Notes under the pieces: model-generated | The model's database searches: none | Seen by the model: only the letters and a program-made list of their open reading frames with translations | Told to the model about the DNA's origin: nothing | Origin: Candidatus Aquicultor sp. | Lineage (GTDB): Bacteria > Actinomycetota > Aquicultoria > Aquicultorales > Aquicultoraceae | Direction of reading: 5' to 3' | Assembly (NCBI GenBank): GCA_036504445.1 | Contig: DASXVE010000015.1 | Coordinates: forward strand, 1 to 64,000 | Length of the DNA stretch: 64,000 bases | Position numbers and translations under genes: made by a program | Shown here: one piece after another, positions 8,971-17,553 of the stretch | Layout of the letters: each line of letters starts with the position of its first letter | How positions within the stretch are numbered: position 1 is the first letter of the stretch

Positions 8971-9525
8971 ATGCAGAACGTATTTGCGAAATCGGAAGAA
9001 AAAATGCAAAAGGCGGTCAACGCAATTCGGAGCGAGTTTGCCGGTGTTCGGACAGGTCGCGCTTCGGCCACGCTGTTTGACCGGATTATGGTTGATTATT
9101 ACGGTACAAAGACGCCGCTCAAACAGGTAGCGAACATCAGCACGCCGGAGGCGCAGTTGGCTATCATCCAGCCGTGGGATAAATCGTCGATCTCGACGAT
9201 CGAAAAGGCGATTATGTCGTCCGATCTGGGCGTTACCCCATCAAATGACGGTAACGTGATTAGGGTGCCGTTCCCGCCGCTCAGTGAGGAGAGGCGCAAG
9301 GAATTCGTGAAGCTCGTCAAAAAGATGGCGGAAGAAGGCAAAGTCGGTATTCGAAACGTACGTCACGAAGCCCGCGATGATCTCGCGCAACTCGAAAAAG
9401 ACAAAGCGGTCTCCGAGGACGATCGAAAGCGCGGCGAGAAGAAAATTGATGAGCTTACCGAAAAATATGTGAAAGAAATCGACGCTCTTCTCCAGCACAA
9501 AGAAAAAGAGCTCATGGAAGTATAA
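8971..9525 (+). CDS. frr: Ribosome recycling factor
   Basis: A 184-residue RRF, which with EF-G splits post-termination ribosomes. Signature segments are AIRSEFAGVRTGRASATLFDRIMV, PLKQVANIS, IRVPFPPLSEERRKE and RNVRHEARDDL. The length is exactly typical. ATG 8971 is preceded by AAAGGAGG that overlaps the end of pyrH (8 bases between genes), indicating co-transcription. Confidence 0.97.
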   Translation: MQNVFAKSEEKMQKAVNAIRSEFAGVRTGRASATLFDRIMVDYYGTKTPLKQVANISTPEAQLAIIQPWDKSSISTIEKAIMSSDLGVTPSNDGNVIRVPFPPLSEERRKEFVKLVKKMAEEGKVGIRNVRHEARDDLAQLEKDKAVSEDDRKRGEKKIDELTEKYVKEIDALLQHKEKELMEV

Positions 9526-9540
9526 GAGAAGGTAAATACA

Positions 9541-10323
9541 TTGGTACTAGATAGATTCGGTCTTCGCGCGAAACAACAGAAACAACGCGAAGGCCTTTCT
9601 ATAGATGAAGTAAAAAAGGGAACGATACCGCGCCATGTCGCAATCATAATGGACGGGAACGGGCGCTGGGCTAAACAGCGCAAACAACCGAGATTGATGG
9701 GGCACAGAGCCGGCGCGAAAACCATACGGCGCGTCGTAGAAGCGGCCCCGAAGATAGGCATCGAGTACCTGACGCTCTACGCGTTTTCGACCGAGAACTG
9801 GATCAGGCCGAAAGAAGAAGTGGTGGGCCTGATGCAACTGTTTGAGGAACAGCTGAGGCAGGATATCGACGAACTCGATACCGAAGGCGTTCGAATTCTC
9901 ACAATCGGCGGGATGGACGGCGTACCGGATGGTACCAGGAAAGCCTTTGAGAATGCCGCAGAGCGCACAAAAGACAACACGACGCTTACCCTTGTCGTTG
10001 CCATTAATTACAGCGGCCGGGCTGAAATCGTCGATGCCGTCAGGGCTATATGTAACGAAGCTCTCGAAGGAAACAAAATTCCTGAAATAGATGAGGAAAA
10101 CTTCTCTCATTACCTGTATACTTCAAATATACCAGACCCCGAGTTGCTTATACGTACGAGCGGTGAGCTTAGGATAAGCAACTTTCTCCTCTGGCAGATA
10201 GCATATGCCGAATTCTGGGTTACGGAAACACTATGGCCCGATTTTACCGAGGCCGATCTAGTAGAGGCGGTAGCCGACTTCCAAACCCGCAAAAGAAGAT
10301 TCGGCGGATTAGGCAAAGATTAA
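9541..10323 (+). CDS. uppS: Isoprenyl transferase (undecaprenyl diphosphate synthase)
   Basis: A 260-residue cis-prenyltransferase that builds the C55 lipid carrier of cell-wall synthesis by adding isopentenyl diphosphate units. It carries HVAIIMDGNGRWAKQR (catalytic Asp in the first motif), LTLYAFSTENW, and PDPELLIRTSGELRISNFLLWQ, which binds diphosphate. It starts with TTG 9541 after GAGAAGG; upstream in-frame alternatives are lacking. It is 15 bases downstream of frr and ahead of cdsA, the usual arrangement. Confidence 0.96.
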   Translation: MVLDRFGLRAKQQKQREGLSIDEVKKGTIPRHVAIIMDGNGRWAKQRKQPRLMGHRAGAKTIRRVVEAAPKIGIEYLTLYAFSTENWIRPKEEVVGLMQLFEEQLRQDIDELDTEGVRILTIGGMDGVPDGTRKAFENAAERTKDNTTLTLVVAINYSGRAEIVDAVRAICNEALEGNKIPEIDEENFSHYLYTSNIPDPELLIRTSGELRISNFLLWQIAYAEFWVTETLWPDFTEADLVEAVADFQTRKRRFGGLGKD

Positions 10324-10402
10324 TATCGCAAGACTAACCTAAAAAAATGTAGCAAGAAATTTGTAGCGACCACAGAAAACTTTAGCAGCACAGGAGCTAT
10401 AC

Positions 10403-11209
10403 ATGCTAAGAGAACGAGTCATCAGTACGCTGGTTGGAGTTCCGGTAATCATCGCATGCTTGCTGTTGGGGAAATTTGTTTTCACCTTTTTAATCGCTGT
10501 AGTTGCAACAATCGCTATCGACGAACTGTATTCGATGTTTGTGCTGCGAGACTACAAACCGAGCATTCCGCTTGGCGTCATTGGAGGCCTCGTGGTCGTC
10601 GTCAGCGCGCTTGCGGCGGGCTCTTCAGGAATTATCACGACGCTTATAGCAATTATGATAATTGCGCTCATGCGGCTGGCGTTTGCACAAACCACGATTG
10701 TCGACACGGCGCTAACGGTATTCGGTATAGTGTATGTGTCGCTGTCGTTGAGCCATACGGTATTGCTTTACACGGTCGAGTACGGCTTCATAGGGGTTTT
10801 GCTCGTCTTTATCGGTACATGGGTAAGCGATATCGGCGCATACGGAATCGGCAGTGCAATCGGTAAGAGAAAAATCGCACCGGCTATAAGCGCAAACAAG
10901 ACGTTGGAAGGTCTGCTTGCCGGGATGTTCACGCCGGCCGTAGTCATCGCTATATTATTCGTGCTTCCGTGGCTGCCGTTTGCAGCCCGGCAAGGCATGC
11001 CTTTGGCGCTTATAGAAGGCTTTACGATGGGATTATTGATCGGAATTGCCGCACCGATTGGCGATCTCGTTGAGTCGAGAATCAAGCGAGAAGTGCGGGT
11101 TAAAGACTCGGGGGTTCTAATACCGGGTCACGGCGGATTCATGGATAGGTTCGATAGCTTAATGTTTGCGGCAGTCGTCGGGTACTACTTCTGGCTGCTG
11201 ATTACGTAG
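10403..11209 (+). CDS. cdsA: Phosphatidate cytidylyltransferase
   Basis: A 268-residue integral membrane enzyme forming CDP-diacylglycerol from phosphatidate and CTP, the branch point of phospholipid synthesis. About seven or eight hydrophobic helices are visible, with the C-terminal CdsA signature: GDLVESRIKREVRVKDSG followed by IPGHGGFMDRFDSLMFA, which holds the metal-binding acidic residues. It starts at ATG 10403 after AGGAG. It is separated from uppS by 79 bases with no strong terminator. Confidence 0.95.
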   Translation: MLRERVISTLVGVPVIIACLLLGKFVFTFLIAVVATIAIDELYSMFVLRDYKPSIPLGVIGGLVVVVSALAAGSSGIITTLIAIMIIALMRLAFAQTTIVDTALTVFGIVYVSLSLSHTVLLYTVEYGFIGVLLVFIGTWVSDIGAYGIGSAIGKRKIAPAISANKTLEGLLAGMFTPAVVIAILFVLPWLPFAARQGMPLALIEGFTMGLLIGIAAPIGDLVESRIKREVRVKDSGVLIPGHGGFMDRFDSLMFAAVVGYYFWLLIT

Positions 11210-11266
11210 CAAACCGAAAACATTGTATTGCTTAAAGAATAATAATGAACAACAAGAGTGAAAAGC

Positions 11267-11300
11267 AAATACTACTAAGTCTATAGACTTAGTAGTATTT
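11267..11300. repeat. 34-bp perfect palindrome between cdsA and dxr
   Basis: Each 17-base half (first half AAATACTACTAAGTCTA) is the exact reverse complement of the other, with no unpaired centre. The right arm ends in TTT and the left begins AAA, so as RNA it could act as a weak terminator in either direction; as DNA it is an ideal symmetric operator. The rest of the 173-base intergenic region is AT-rich and holds the dxr ribosome-binding site. Confidence 0.8.
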
Positions 11301-11382
11301 AAATGTATACAGTAATAATTAGGCTTATTACGTATAATCTTGAGTAAATATTTATAAATATCGGCCTGTAAAGAGGATTATA

Positions 11383-12537
11383 TTGAAGAATATAGTAATT
11401 TTGGGCTCAACAGGGTCTATCGGAACACAGACGGTCGATGTTGTGAAGCGACATCCCGAGCGTTTTAACGTCATAGGCTTGGCGGCGCACCGCAATATCG
11501 AAACACTGGCTCAACAAATCGAAGAGGTAAAGCCGCAGGTTGTTGTTGTAACCGATAAGGATAAAGCCCTTGAGCTTGCCTCACAAGGCATCAAAAACGT
11601 CGAAATTGCCGCGGGCTTAGAAGGGCTTGAGGAACTCGCAGCGCACCCGGGCGCCGATCTCGTTCTCAACGCGCTGGTAGGGTCGGTCGGCTTAAAGTCA
11701 ACGCTGGCGGCGCTTAGAAGCGGCAAAACGCTTGCTCTTGCAAACAAAGAATCAATGGTTGCCGGGGGCGCAATCGTTAATCGTGTACGAGAAGAAACAG
11801 GCGCCGAGATTCTGCCTGTCGATAGCGAGCATAACGCCATATTTCAGTGTATGATCGGCGAGCTCAAAGACGAGGTAAAGAGAATCATAATAACCGCATC
11901 GGGCGGCCCGTTCCGTGGTAAAGCGTTTGAAGAGCTTAAAGCAGTAACCGTAGCCCAAGCGCTCGCACATCCCCGCTGGACGATGGGCCCGAAGATTACG
12001 ATTGATTCCGCAACTTTGATGAACAAGGGGCTCGAAGTAATAGAGGCGCGGTGGCTGTTCGATATGCCGTACGAAAAGCTCGACGTCGTCGTGCACCCGC
12101 AAAGCATCATCCACTCAATGGTGGAATTCGAGGACGGGTCGATCAAAGCGCATCTCGGCCAGACCGATATGCGCATCCCGATACAATATGCGATATCATA
12201 CCCGGAGCGGCTACAATCGCCGCTACCATCGCTCGATTTCGCCGAATTGCGGATGCTTACGTTCGAAGAGCCGGATGTAAAGAATTTTCGATGCTTGCAA
12301 TACGCCTATGATGCGATCAAGCTTGGAAGGACCTATCCGGCGGTCCTCAATGCAGCCAACGAAGAAGCAGTCGAAGCATTTTTAAACGGCGCTATTGCGT
12401 TCACGGATATACCTCGCATTATCCACTCGGTTATGGATATGCACAATGGTGCCGACGAAACCGATTTGGGTATATTACTGGAGGCAGAAGCAAAGGCACG
12501 GTCCGACGCCCGGCTAATAATTAAGGCGATACATTAA
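11383..12537 (+). CDS. dxr: 1-deoxy-D-xylulose 5-phosphate reductoisomerase
   Basis: A 384-residue enzyme converting DXP to 2-C-methylerythritol 4-phosphate with NADPH, the committed step of the MEP isoprenoid route. It shows the NADPH-binding start ILGSTGSIGTQTVDVV, then LANKESMVAGG, the metal-binding DSEHNAIFQ and TMGPKITIDSATLMNKGLE. It starts with TTG 11383 after AGAGG. Together with ispG downstream and uppS upstream it forms an isoprenoid/cell-envelope gene set. Confidence 0.96.
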   Translation: MKNIVILGSTGSIGTQTVDVVKRHPERFNVIGLAAHRNIETLAQQIEEVKPQVVVVTDKDKALELASQGIKNVEIAAGLEGLEELAAHPGADLVLNALVGSVGLKSTLAALRSGKTLALANKESMVAGGAIVNRVREETGAEILPVDSEHNAIFQCMIGELKDEVKRIIITASGGPFRGKAFEELKAVTVAQALAHPRWTMGPKITIDSATLMNKGLEVIEARWLFDMPYEKLDVVVHPQSIIHSMVEFEDGSIKAHLGQTDMRIPIQYAISYPERLQSPLPSLDFAELRMLTFEEPDVKNFRCLQYAYDAIKLGRTYPAVLNAANEEAVEAFLNGAIAFTDIPRIIHSVMDMHNGADETDLGILLEAEAKARSDARLIIKAIH

Positions 12538-12615
12538 GCGGTTTGCTGCAGTTGGAAAACAACGCGTTACAAGCTATTCTTATAGTGTTCGTATAGTAAG
12601 AGGGAGTGAAGCCAA

Positions 12616-13701
12616 ATATTTATTCTTGTTGCTATCATTGGATTAGGTCTCATAATCTTCATACATGAGTTCGGTCATTTTACCGCCGGTAAATTGATGG
12701 GACTTAAAGTAAGGGAATTCATGTTCGGCCTACCGGGCCCGCGAGTCCTCTCGCTCAAATGGGGTGAAACCGAGTACGGCGTAACGGCTCTGCCGTTCGG
12801 CGGCTACGTTAGGTTTGCGGGCGTCGAATCCGAGCTGCAAACAGAAGAGGATGAAGAGGACAGAAATACGCCCCCGGAGCGTAAGTATGATACCCAGCCG
12901 CGCTGGAAAAAAGCGATCATCATGGTTGCGGGACCGCTTATGAATATTATTCTGTGCGTGGTGCTGGTCGCTGTTATGCTTATGTTCCAGGGTATGCCGA
13001 AAGATCCAGCCTCTGGGGGGAGCAATATCCTCGGCCGGGTTTCGAAATCTTCGCCGGCGCAGAAAGTCGGTCTTAAGGAAGGCGATAGAGTTATCTCGGT
13101 GGACGGTAAGAAAGTAAAGACATGGAACGGCTTGGTAAGCGGTTTGAAGAGCAAACCCGGCAAACAGGTCACCATTGTAGTCGACCGCAACGGCAAAACG
13201 CTCACATTATTACCGACTCTCGATAAGAAAAACGGTAAAGGATTCTTAGGTATCAGCATAGGATTCAAGCAGCTCAATCCGTTTGCGGCGGCATGGCAAG
13301 GGCTGGTCACAACATGGCTTATCGTAAAATTTATGGTGGTCACGCTGTACACGGTAATTACGACGAATCTTGGGTTGTTGGTAAAAGACAGCGCCGGGCC
13401 GGTACGTATCGTGTCCGAATCCGCCAAAATCGCGCAGGAAAGTTTCTGGCAGTTCATATGGTTCATGGCGATAATCAGCGTGAATATCGGTATCGTCAAT
13501 CTGCTTCCGATTCCTCCGCTCGACGGCGGGCGGCTCGCAATTCTGGGCATCGAGGGCATAAAACGCGGCCCGGTGAACCAGAAGCTGGTTTATGCGGTCA
13601 ATGCCATCGGCATGGCGCTGTTACTCGCGCTCATGGTCTATTTCGTATATGCGGATATAGCTAAGATTGTAGCGGGGACACCGTTCCCGGGTGGTGGGTA
13701 A
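12616..13701 (+). CDS. rseP: Site-2 protease RseP (start codon non-canonical)
   Basis: A membrane zinc metalloprotease that cuts transmembrane anti-sigma factors. The zinc motif HEFGH is at 12664-12678, a PDZ domain lies at about residues 125-200 (KVGLKEGDRVISVDGKKV), and the C-terminal site NLLPIPPLDGGR gives the third ligand. The first canonical in-frame start, TTG 12694, lies after HEFGH and would destroy the enzyme. Upstream the frame is open only to a TGA at 12607. AGGGAG (12601-12606) points to AUA at 12616 as start, giving 361 residues and a normal N-terminal helix; ATT at 12622 is the alternative. A small indel or base error in the assembly could also explain it. Confidence 0.9.
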   Translation: MFILVAIIGLGLIIFIHEFGHFTAGKLMGLKVREFMFGLPGPRVLSLKWGETEYGVTALPFGGYVRFAGVESELQTEEDEEDRNTPPERKYDTQPRWKKAIIMVAGPLMNIILCVVLVAVMLMFQGMPKDPASGGSNILGRVSKSSPAQKVGLKEGDRVISVDGKKVKTWNGLVSGLKSKPGKQVTIVVDRNGKTLTLLPTLDKKNGKGFLGISIGFKQLNPFAAAWQGLVTTWLIVKFMVVTLYTVITTNLGLLVKDSAGPVRIVSESAKIAQESFWQFIWFMAIISVNIGIVNLLPIPPLDGGRLAILGIEGIKRGPVNQKLVYAVNAIGMALLLALMVYFVYADIAKIVAGTPFPGGG

Positions 13702-13703
13702 AG

Positions 13704-14786
13704 GTGAAGCGCTTAACACGAACTGTTAGCATCGGTGATGTAATAATCGGCGGCGGTAACCCCGTCGCCGTTCAATCGATGACCAATAAGAAAACCGAAG
13801 ATGTTGCCGCAACGGTCGAGCAGATAAGGGAGCTTGAAGCCGTCGGCTGCGAGCTTATCCGCGTTGCAGTACCTACGCGTGCAGACATCGCGGCGCTGGC
13901 GAAAATCAAGAAGGAAATAAGCACCCCGCTCATCGCCGACATCCATTTTCATTGGGAATATGCTGTCGGCGCAATTGAAGCGGGCGTCGATAAAATTCGC
14001 ATCAACCCGGGCAATATCGGCGGTCTCGAGAACTTCGCCAAAGTTATCGAGAAAGCGAAAGAGCATGATGTAGCAATCCGCGTGGGCGTAAACTCCGGGT
14101 CGCTCCATCCTAAATACAATAAAGAGCCCGATGCTGCTGCTGCGCTGGTTAAAAGCTGCATAGAATATGTAGAGTTTTGCGAGAGCATGCGGTTTCACAA
14201 CATCGTGCTTTCGGTGAAATCATCATCCGTAAACAATTCGATTAAGGCGTACCGCATGTTGTCGGAGAAAACGGATTATCCTCTGCACCTGGGTATTACC
14301 GAATCCGGCAGCTTATCATCGGGCACAATAAAGTCATCGGTCGGGCTTGGGGCGCTGCTGGCCGACGGTATCGGCGACACCATGCGCGTGTCGTTATCAG
14401 CCGATCCCGTACATGAAATACACGTAGCGTACCAGATATTGCAGGCGCTTGAGCTTCGTTCGCGAGGGCCGGAAATTATATCTTGCCCGACGTGCGGCCG
14501 GTGCGATATCGACGTAATTCCTGTTGTAAACGAGATCGAAAAGCGGTTGGTGACAATTAAGGCGCCGATTAAAGTTGCCATCATGGGATGTGCCGTCAAC
14601 GGGCCCGGTGAGGCTCGTGAGGCTGATATCGGTATTGCCGGCGGAAAGCGCGAGGGCGTTCTTTTTAAGAACGGCAAGGCAGTGCGCAAGGTCGCTGCTG
14701 AAGACATGGTCGAAGAACTTATGGGCGAGATCGAACTGCTCATCAGCGACGTAAAAGAAAAGGAAGAAGGTCTGGAAGCCGAGTAA
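13704..14786 (+). CDS. ispG: 4-hydroxy-3-methylbut-2-en-1-yl diphosphate synthase
   Basis: A 360-residue [4Fe-4S] enzyme (GcpE) that reduces MEcPP to HMBPP. Motifs: VAVQSMTNKKTEDV at the N-terminus, PLIADIHFHWEYA, RINPGNIG and RVGVNSGSL in the TIM-barrel part, and the cluster cysteines in CPTCGRCDID and MGCAVNGPGEA. GTG 13704 begins two bases after the rseP stop, so the genes are coupled. Ferredoxin or flavodoxin would supply electrons. Confidence 0.97.
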   Translation: MKRLTRTVSIGDVIIGGGNPVAVQSMTNKKTEDVAATVEQIRELEAVGCELIRVAVPTRADIAALAKIKKEISTPLIADIHFHWEYAVGAIEAGVDKIRINPGNIGGLENFAKVIEKAKEHDVAIRVGVNSGSLHPKYNKEPDAAAALVKSCIEYVEFCESMRFHNIVLSVKSSSVNNSIKAYRMLSEKTDYPLHLGITESGSLSSGTIKSSVGLGALLADGIGDTMRVSLSADPVHEIHVAYQILQALELRSRGPEIISCPTCGRCDIDVIPVVNEIEKRLVTIKAPIKVAIMGCAVNGPGEAREADIGIAGGKREGVLFKNGKAVRKVAAEDMVEELMGEIELLISDVKEKEEGLEAE

Positions 14787-14825
14787 GACAACGCGCATTG
14801 GCAATGAAATATAACTCGTAACAAC

Positions 14826-14848
14826 GCGGCACGTGCATGCCGCTTTTG
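14826..14848 (+). terminator. Short terminator after ispG
   Basis: GCGGCA (14826-14831) pairs with TGCCGC (14838-14843) around a six-base loop, followed by TTTTGT. It is modest in strength and lies 40 bases after ispG, suggesting that proS has its own promoter in the AT-rich stretch 14845-14885 (TAGAAT-like -10). Confidence 0.5.
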
Positions 14849-14908
14849 TATATTATGCTAGAATAGTAAGCGATGTATGCATAGTAGCCGTTTTTCAGGG
14901 GGATATTC

Positions 14909-16657
14909 ATGAGGTTTTCCATATTATTTGCACCGACGCTTAAAGAAAGCCCGGCTGAGGCTGAAGTTATCAGCCACAAGCTGCTCTTGCGCGCCGGTTT
15001 GATACGAAAAGTCGCGGCCGGTATCTACACGTTTTTACCGCTGGGATACCGTACGCTTAAAAAAATTGAAAATATTATCCGGGAAGAAATGGATCGAATA
15101 GCGGCGCAGGAGATTCTGATGTCGGCGCTGCAGCCCGCGGATATCTGGAAGCAAAGCGGGCGCTGGTTCCAGTACGGTCCCGAGATGATGCGCCTTGAAG
15201 ACCGCAACGGGCGCGAGTTTGCGCTCGGCCCCACACACGAGGAGCTCGTCACCGCCTTGGTTAAGGACGAAGTTCGCTCGTACCGGCAGCTGCCGCTCAC
15301 GCTCTATCAAATACAGGTAAAATTTCGCGACGAGATCAGGCCTCGCTTCGGTTTGATGCGCGGGCGCGAGTTCATTATGAAAGACGCTTACAGCTTCGGT
15401 AGAGACATGGAAGATCTGCGGTGTGTGTATAAAAACATGTATTCGGCTTACAGCCGTACGTTCGCACGATGCGGGCTCGATTTTAGGGCGGTTGATGCGT
15501 CATCGGGGCTTATCGGCGGTAAGGTTTCGCAGGAATTCATGGTGCTCGCCGATTCGGGAGAGGATACGATCTTTTACTGCGATTCATGCGATTACGCCGC
15601 AAGTCAGGATGTCGCAACAACAAAGCTTGCGGAACCGTCAACAGAAGAGATAAAGAAGGCTGAAGTTGTAAGTACGCCGGGGCAGAAGAGTATCGAGGAA
15701 GTCTCAACATTCCTCGGTATTCCTTCAGACAAGCTGGTAAAAACGCTCATATATAAAAGCGGTGGCGAGGTTGTGGCGGTGCTCATCCGCGGCGACCGCG
15801 ATGTCAACGAAGAGAAGCTTGGAAAAGCGCTTGGGACAACCGATTTTCGCCTGCTTGCGGGTATGGAATGGCAGGATTATCCTGAACTGATACAAGGATA
15901 CGTCGGCCCGGCCGGCCTCAAAGGTATTAAACTGATCGCCGATAACGAGATATCGGTAATGCGCAACTTTGTCGTAGGTGCGAACAAAGAAAACGCACAT
16001 CTTACAAACGTAAACATCGGCGAGGATTTCCAGGTCGATGAATGGTTCGATGTAAAAATCGTAAAAACCGGCGACGCGTGCCCGGGATGCGACGGCAGTT
16101 TAATCGGCGTCAAGGGGATCGAGGTCGGGCATATCTTCCAGCTCGGAACAAAATATAGTGAGGCGATGGATGCTACCTTCACCGACGAGGAAGGGCGGCA
16201 GAAACCGTACATCATGGGTTCATACGGTATCGGCGTGAGCCGAACGGTCGCGGCGGCAATCGAACAAAACCACGACGAAAGCGGTATTATCTGGCCGATC
16301 AGTATAGCCCCGTATGAGGTTGAGGTCGTTGTTCTCAACTACGATAAGACCGATCAGCAAGAGCTCGCCGATAGAATCTACGAGCAGCTTGGCGAGAGCG
16401 GAGTCGAGGTAGTAATCGACGATAGGGTCGAATCGGCGGGGAAGAAGTTCGCCGATGCCGATCTCATCGGAATTCCGGTTCAAGTTGTAATCGGTGCGCG
16501 TACGCTCAAGAGCGGTAACGCCGAAGTAAAGATACGTGCTACCGGAGAGCGGCTTGAATACCCGATCGAAAACGTAGTAGAAAATGTGGCAGCGTTGGTA
16601 GAACAGATGCACAAAGAAATCGAGGTTGGGGCAGATAGATTTGGAAACGAATCATAA
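14909..16657 (+). CDS. proS: Prolyl-tRNA synthetase, bacterial type
   Basis: A 582-residue class II synthetase. Motif 2 region RFRDEIRPRFGLMRGREFIMKDAYSF and motif 3 GSYGIGVSRT are clear. Between them lies the INS editing domain (about residues 230-400, with PGQKSIEEVSTFLGI), which removes mischarged Ala-tRNA; the C-terminus has the anticodon-binding fold (IAPYEVEVVVLN). ATG 14909 follows AGGGGGA. It overlaps the next gene slightly. Confidence 0.97.
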   Translation: MRFSILFAPTLKESPAEAEVISHKLLLRAGLIRKVAAGIYTFLPLGYRTLKKIENIIREEMDRIAAQEILMSALQPADIWKQSGRWFQYGPEMMRLEDRNGREFALGPTHEELVTALVKDEVRSYRQLPLTLYQIQVKFRDEIRPRFGLMRGREFIMKDAYSFGRDMEDLRCVYKNMYSAYSRTFARCGLDFRAVDASSGLIGGKVSQEFMVLADSGEDTIFYCDSCDYAASQDVATTKLAEPSTEEIKKAEVVSTPGQKSIEEVSTFLGIPSDKLVKTLIYKSGGEVVAVLIRGDRDVNEEKLGKALGTTDFRLLAGMEWQDYPELIQGYVGPAGLKGIKLIADNEISVMRNFVVGANKENAHLTNVNIGEDFQVDEWFDVKIVKTGDACPGCDGSLIGVKGIEVGHIFQLGTKYSEAMDATFTDEEGRQKPYIMGSYGIGVSRTVAAAIEQNHDESGIIWPISIAPYEVEVVVLNYDKTDQQELADRIYEQLGESGVEVVIDDRVESAGKKFADADLIGIPVQVVIGARTLKSGNAEVKIRATGERLEYPIENVVENVAALVEQMHKEIEVGADRFGNES

Positions 16658-17324
16658 AACAATCAATAAAATAACGGCTATCGTACCGGCGTATAACGAG
16701 GAAGAACGTATCGGGACGGTTCTGTCCGTACTAAAAACCGTGCCCATAATCGACGAAGTAATCGTCGTTAATGATGGTTCCAGTGATAATACATCATCAG
16801 CCGCACGGTCGTTCGGTGTGGCCGTACACGATCGGCGGGAAAACGGCGGCAAAGGCGCCGCCATGCAGACGGGAATCGAGGCTGCTCAAGAGTCGGATAT
16901 TCTTCTCTTCATAGATGCTGATCTGATCGGCATGACGCCGCAGCATATCGAAGACCTCGTGCAGCCGCTGCTAAAAGACAGTGAGCTTATGATGACCGTC
17001 GGTAAGTTTGCGGGCGGAAGGTTGTCTACCGATTTAGCGCAGGCAATCGTGCCGATGATATCCGGGCAGCGTGCGGTTAAGAGATCGTTTTTAGAAGGAT
17101 TGCACGATCTCAGCGAAACGGGCTTTGGTGTTGAAATTGCTATCACGCAGCACGCTAAACGCAACAAATACAAGGTTGAGGAAATATTGCTGGCAGATGC
17201 TTCTCAGGTAATGAAAGAAGAGAAGCTCGGTTTTGTCGATGGCCAACGCGCGAGAATGCGTATGTATTGGGATATCGTACGCCAGGTAGTTGCGCGAAAG
17301 CCAGCGAGGAAGCCTAAGCTGTAG
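16641..17324 (+). CDS. Family 2 glycosyltransferase
   Basis: A GT-A fold glycosyltransferase of about 227 residues. The N-terminus TAIVPAYNEEERIGTVL is the nucleotide-sugar-binding start of GT2, with VVNDGSSDNT, RENGGKGAAMQTG and LFIDADL (DXD-like, metal binding) following. The protein ends after the catalytic domain without membrane helices, so it is a soluble or peripheral enzyme; dolichyl-phosphate-type or glucosyl-3-phosphoglycerate-like functions are possible. TTG 16641 with GGGG nine bases upstream fits best and overlaps the proS end by 17 bases; TTG 16626 is an alternative. Confidence 0.8.
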   Translation: METNHKTINKITAIVPAYNEEERIGTVLSVLKTVPIIDEVIVVNDGSSDNTSSAARSFGVAVHDRRENGGKGAAMQTGIEAAQESDILLFIDADLIGMTPQHIEDLVQPLLKDSELMMTVGKFAGGRLSTDLAQAIVPMISGQRAVKRSFLEGLHDLSETGFGVEIAITQHAKRNKYKVEEILLADASQVMKEEKLGFVDGQRARMRMYWDIVRQVVARKPARKPKL

Positions 17325-17347
17325 CATAAATCGCTTGCAATATGACT

Positions 17348-17542
17348 TTAGAGCTCTTTTACCGATAGTGCGCTGTACGGGCATTCCGATATACATTTAC
17401 CGCAGCCGTAGCAAAGCTTGGTATCCACCGAAGCGGGCTCTTCCGAATCTACCTGAAAAAGAGCTTTTGTCGGGCATGATTTGCGCGCCGTACATTTAAC
17501 GCATTGATTGCATATTTTAAAATCAACAACCGCTAGTTTCAT
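17348..17542 (-). CDS. Small 2[4Fe-4S] ferredoxin
   Basis: A 64-residue ferredoxin with two cluster motifs: C-x2-C-x2-C-x5-CP (CNQCVKCTARKSCP) and the classical CYGCGKCISECP. The first has a longer third spacing than standard clostridial ferredoxins. ATG 17542 follows AGGGGTGATCG; the open frame extends further upstream but without a comparable site. Only 11 bases separate it from the stop of the metal ATPase, so the two are surely one transcript. That pairing is unusual and matters because the ATPase may carry a selenocysteine. Confidence 0.9.
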   Translation of the reverse strand: MKLAVVDFKICNQCVKCTARKSCPTKALFQVDSEEPASVDTKLCYGCGKCISECPYSALSVKEL

Positions 17543-17553
17543 TTCGATCACCC

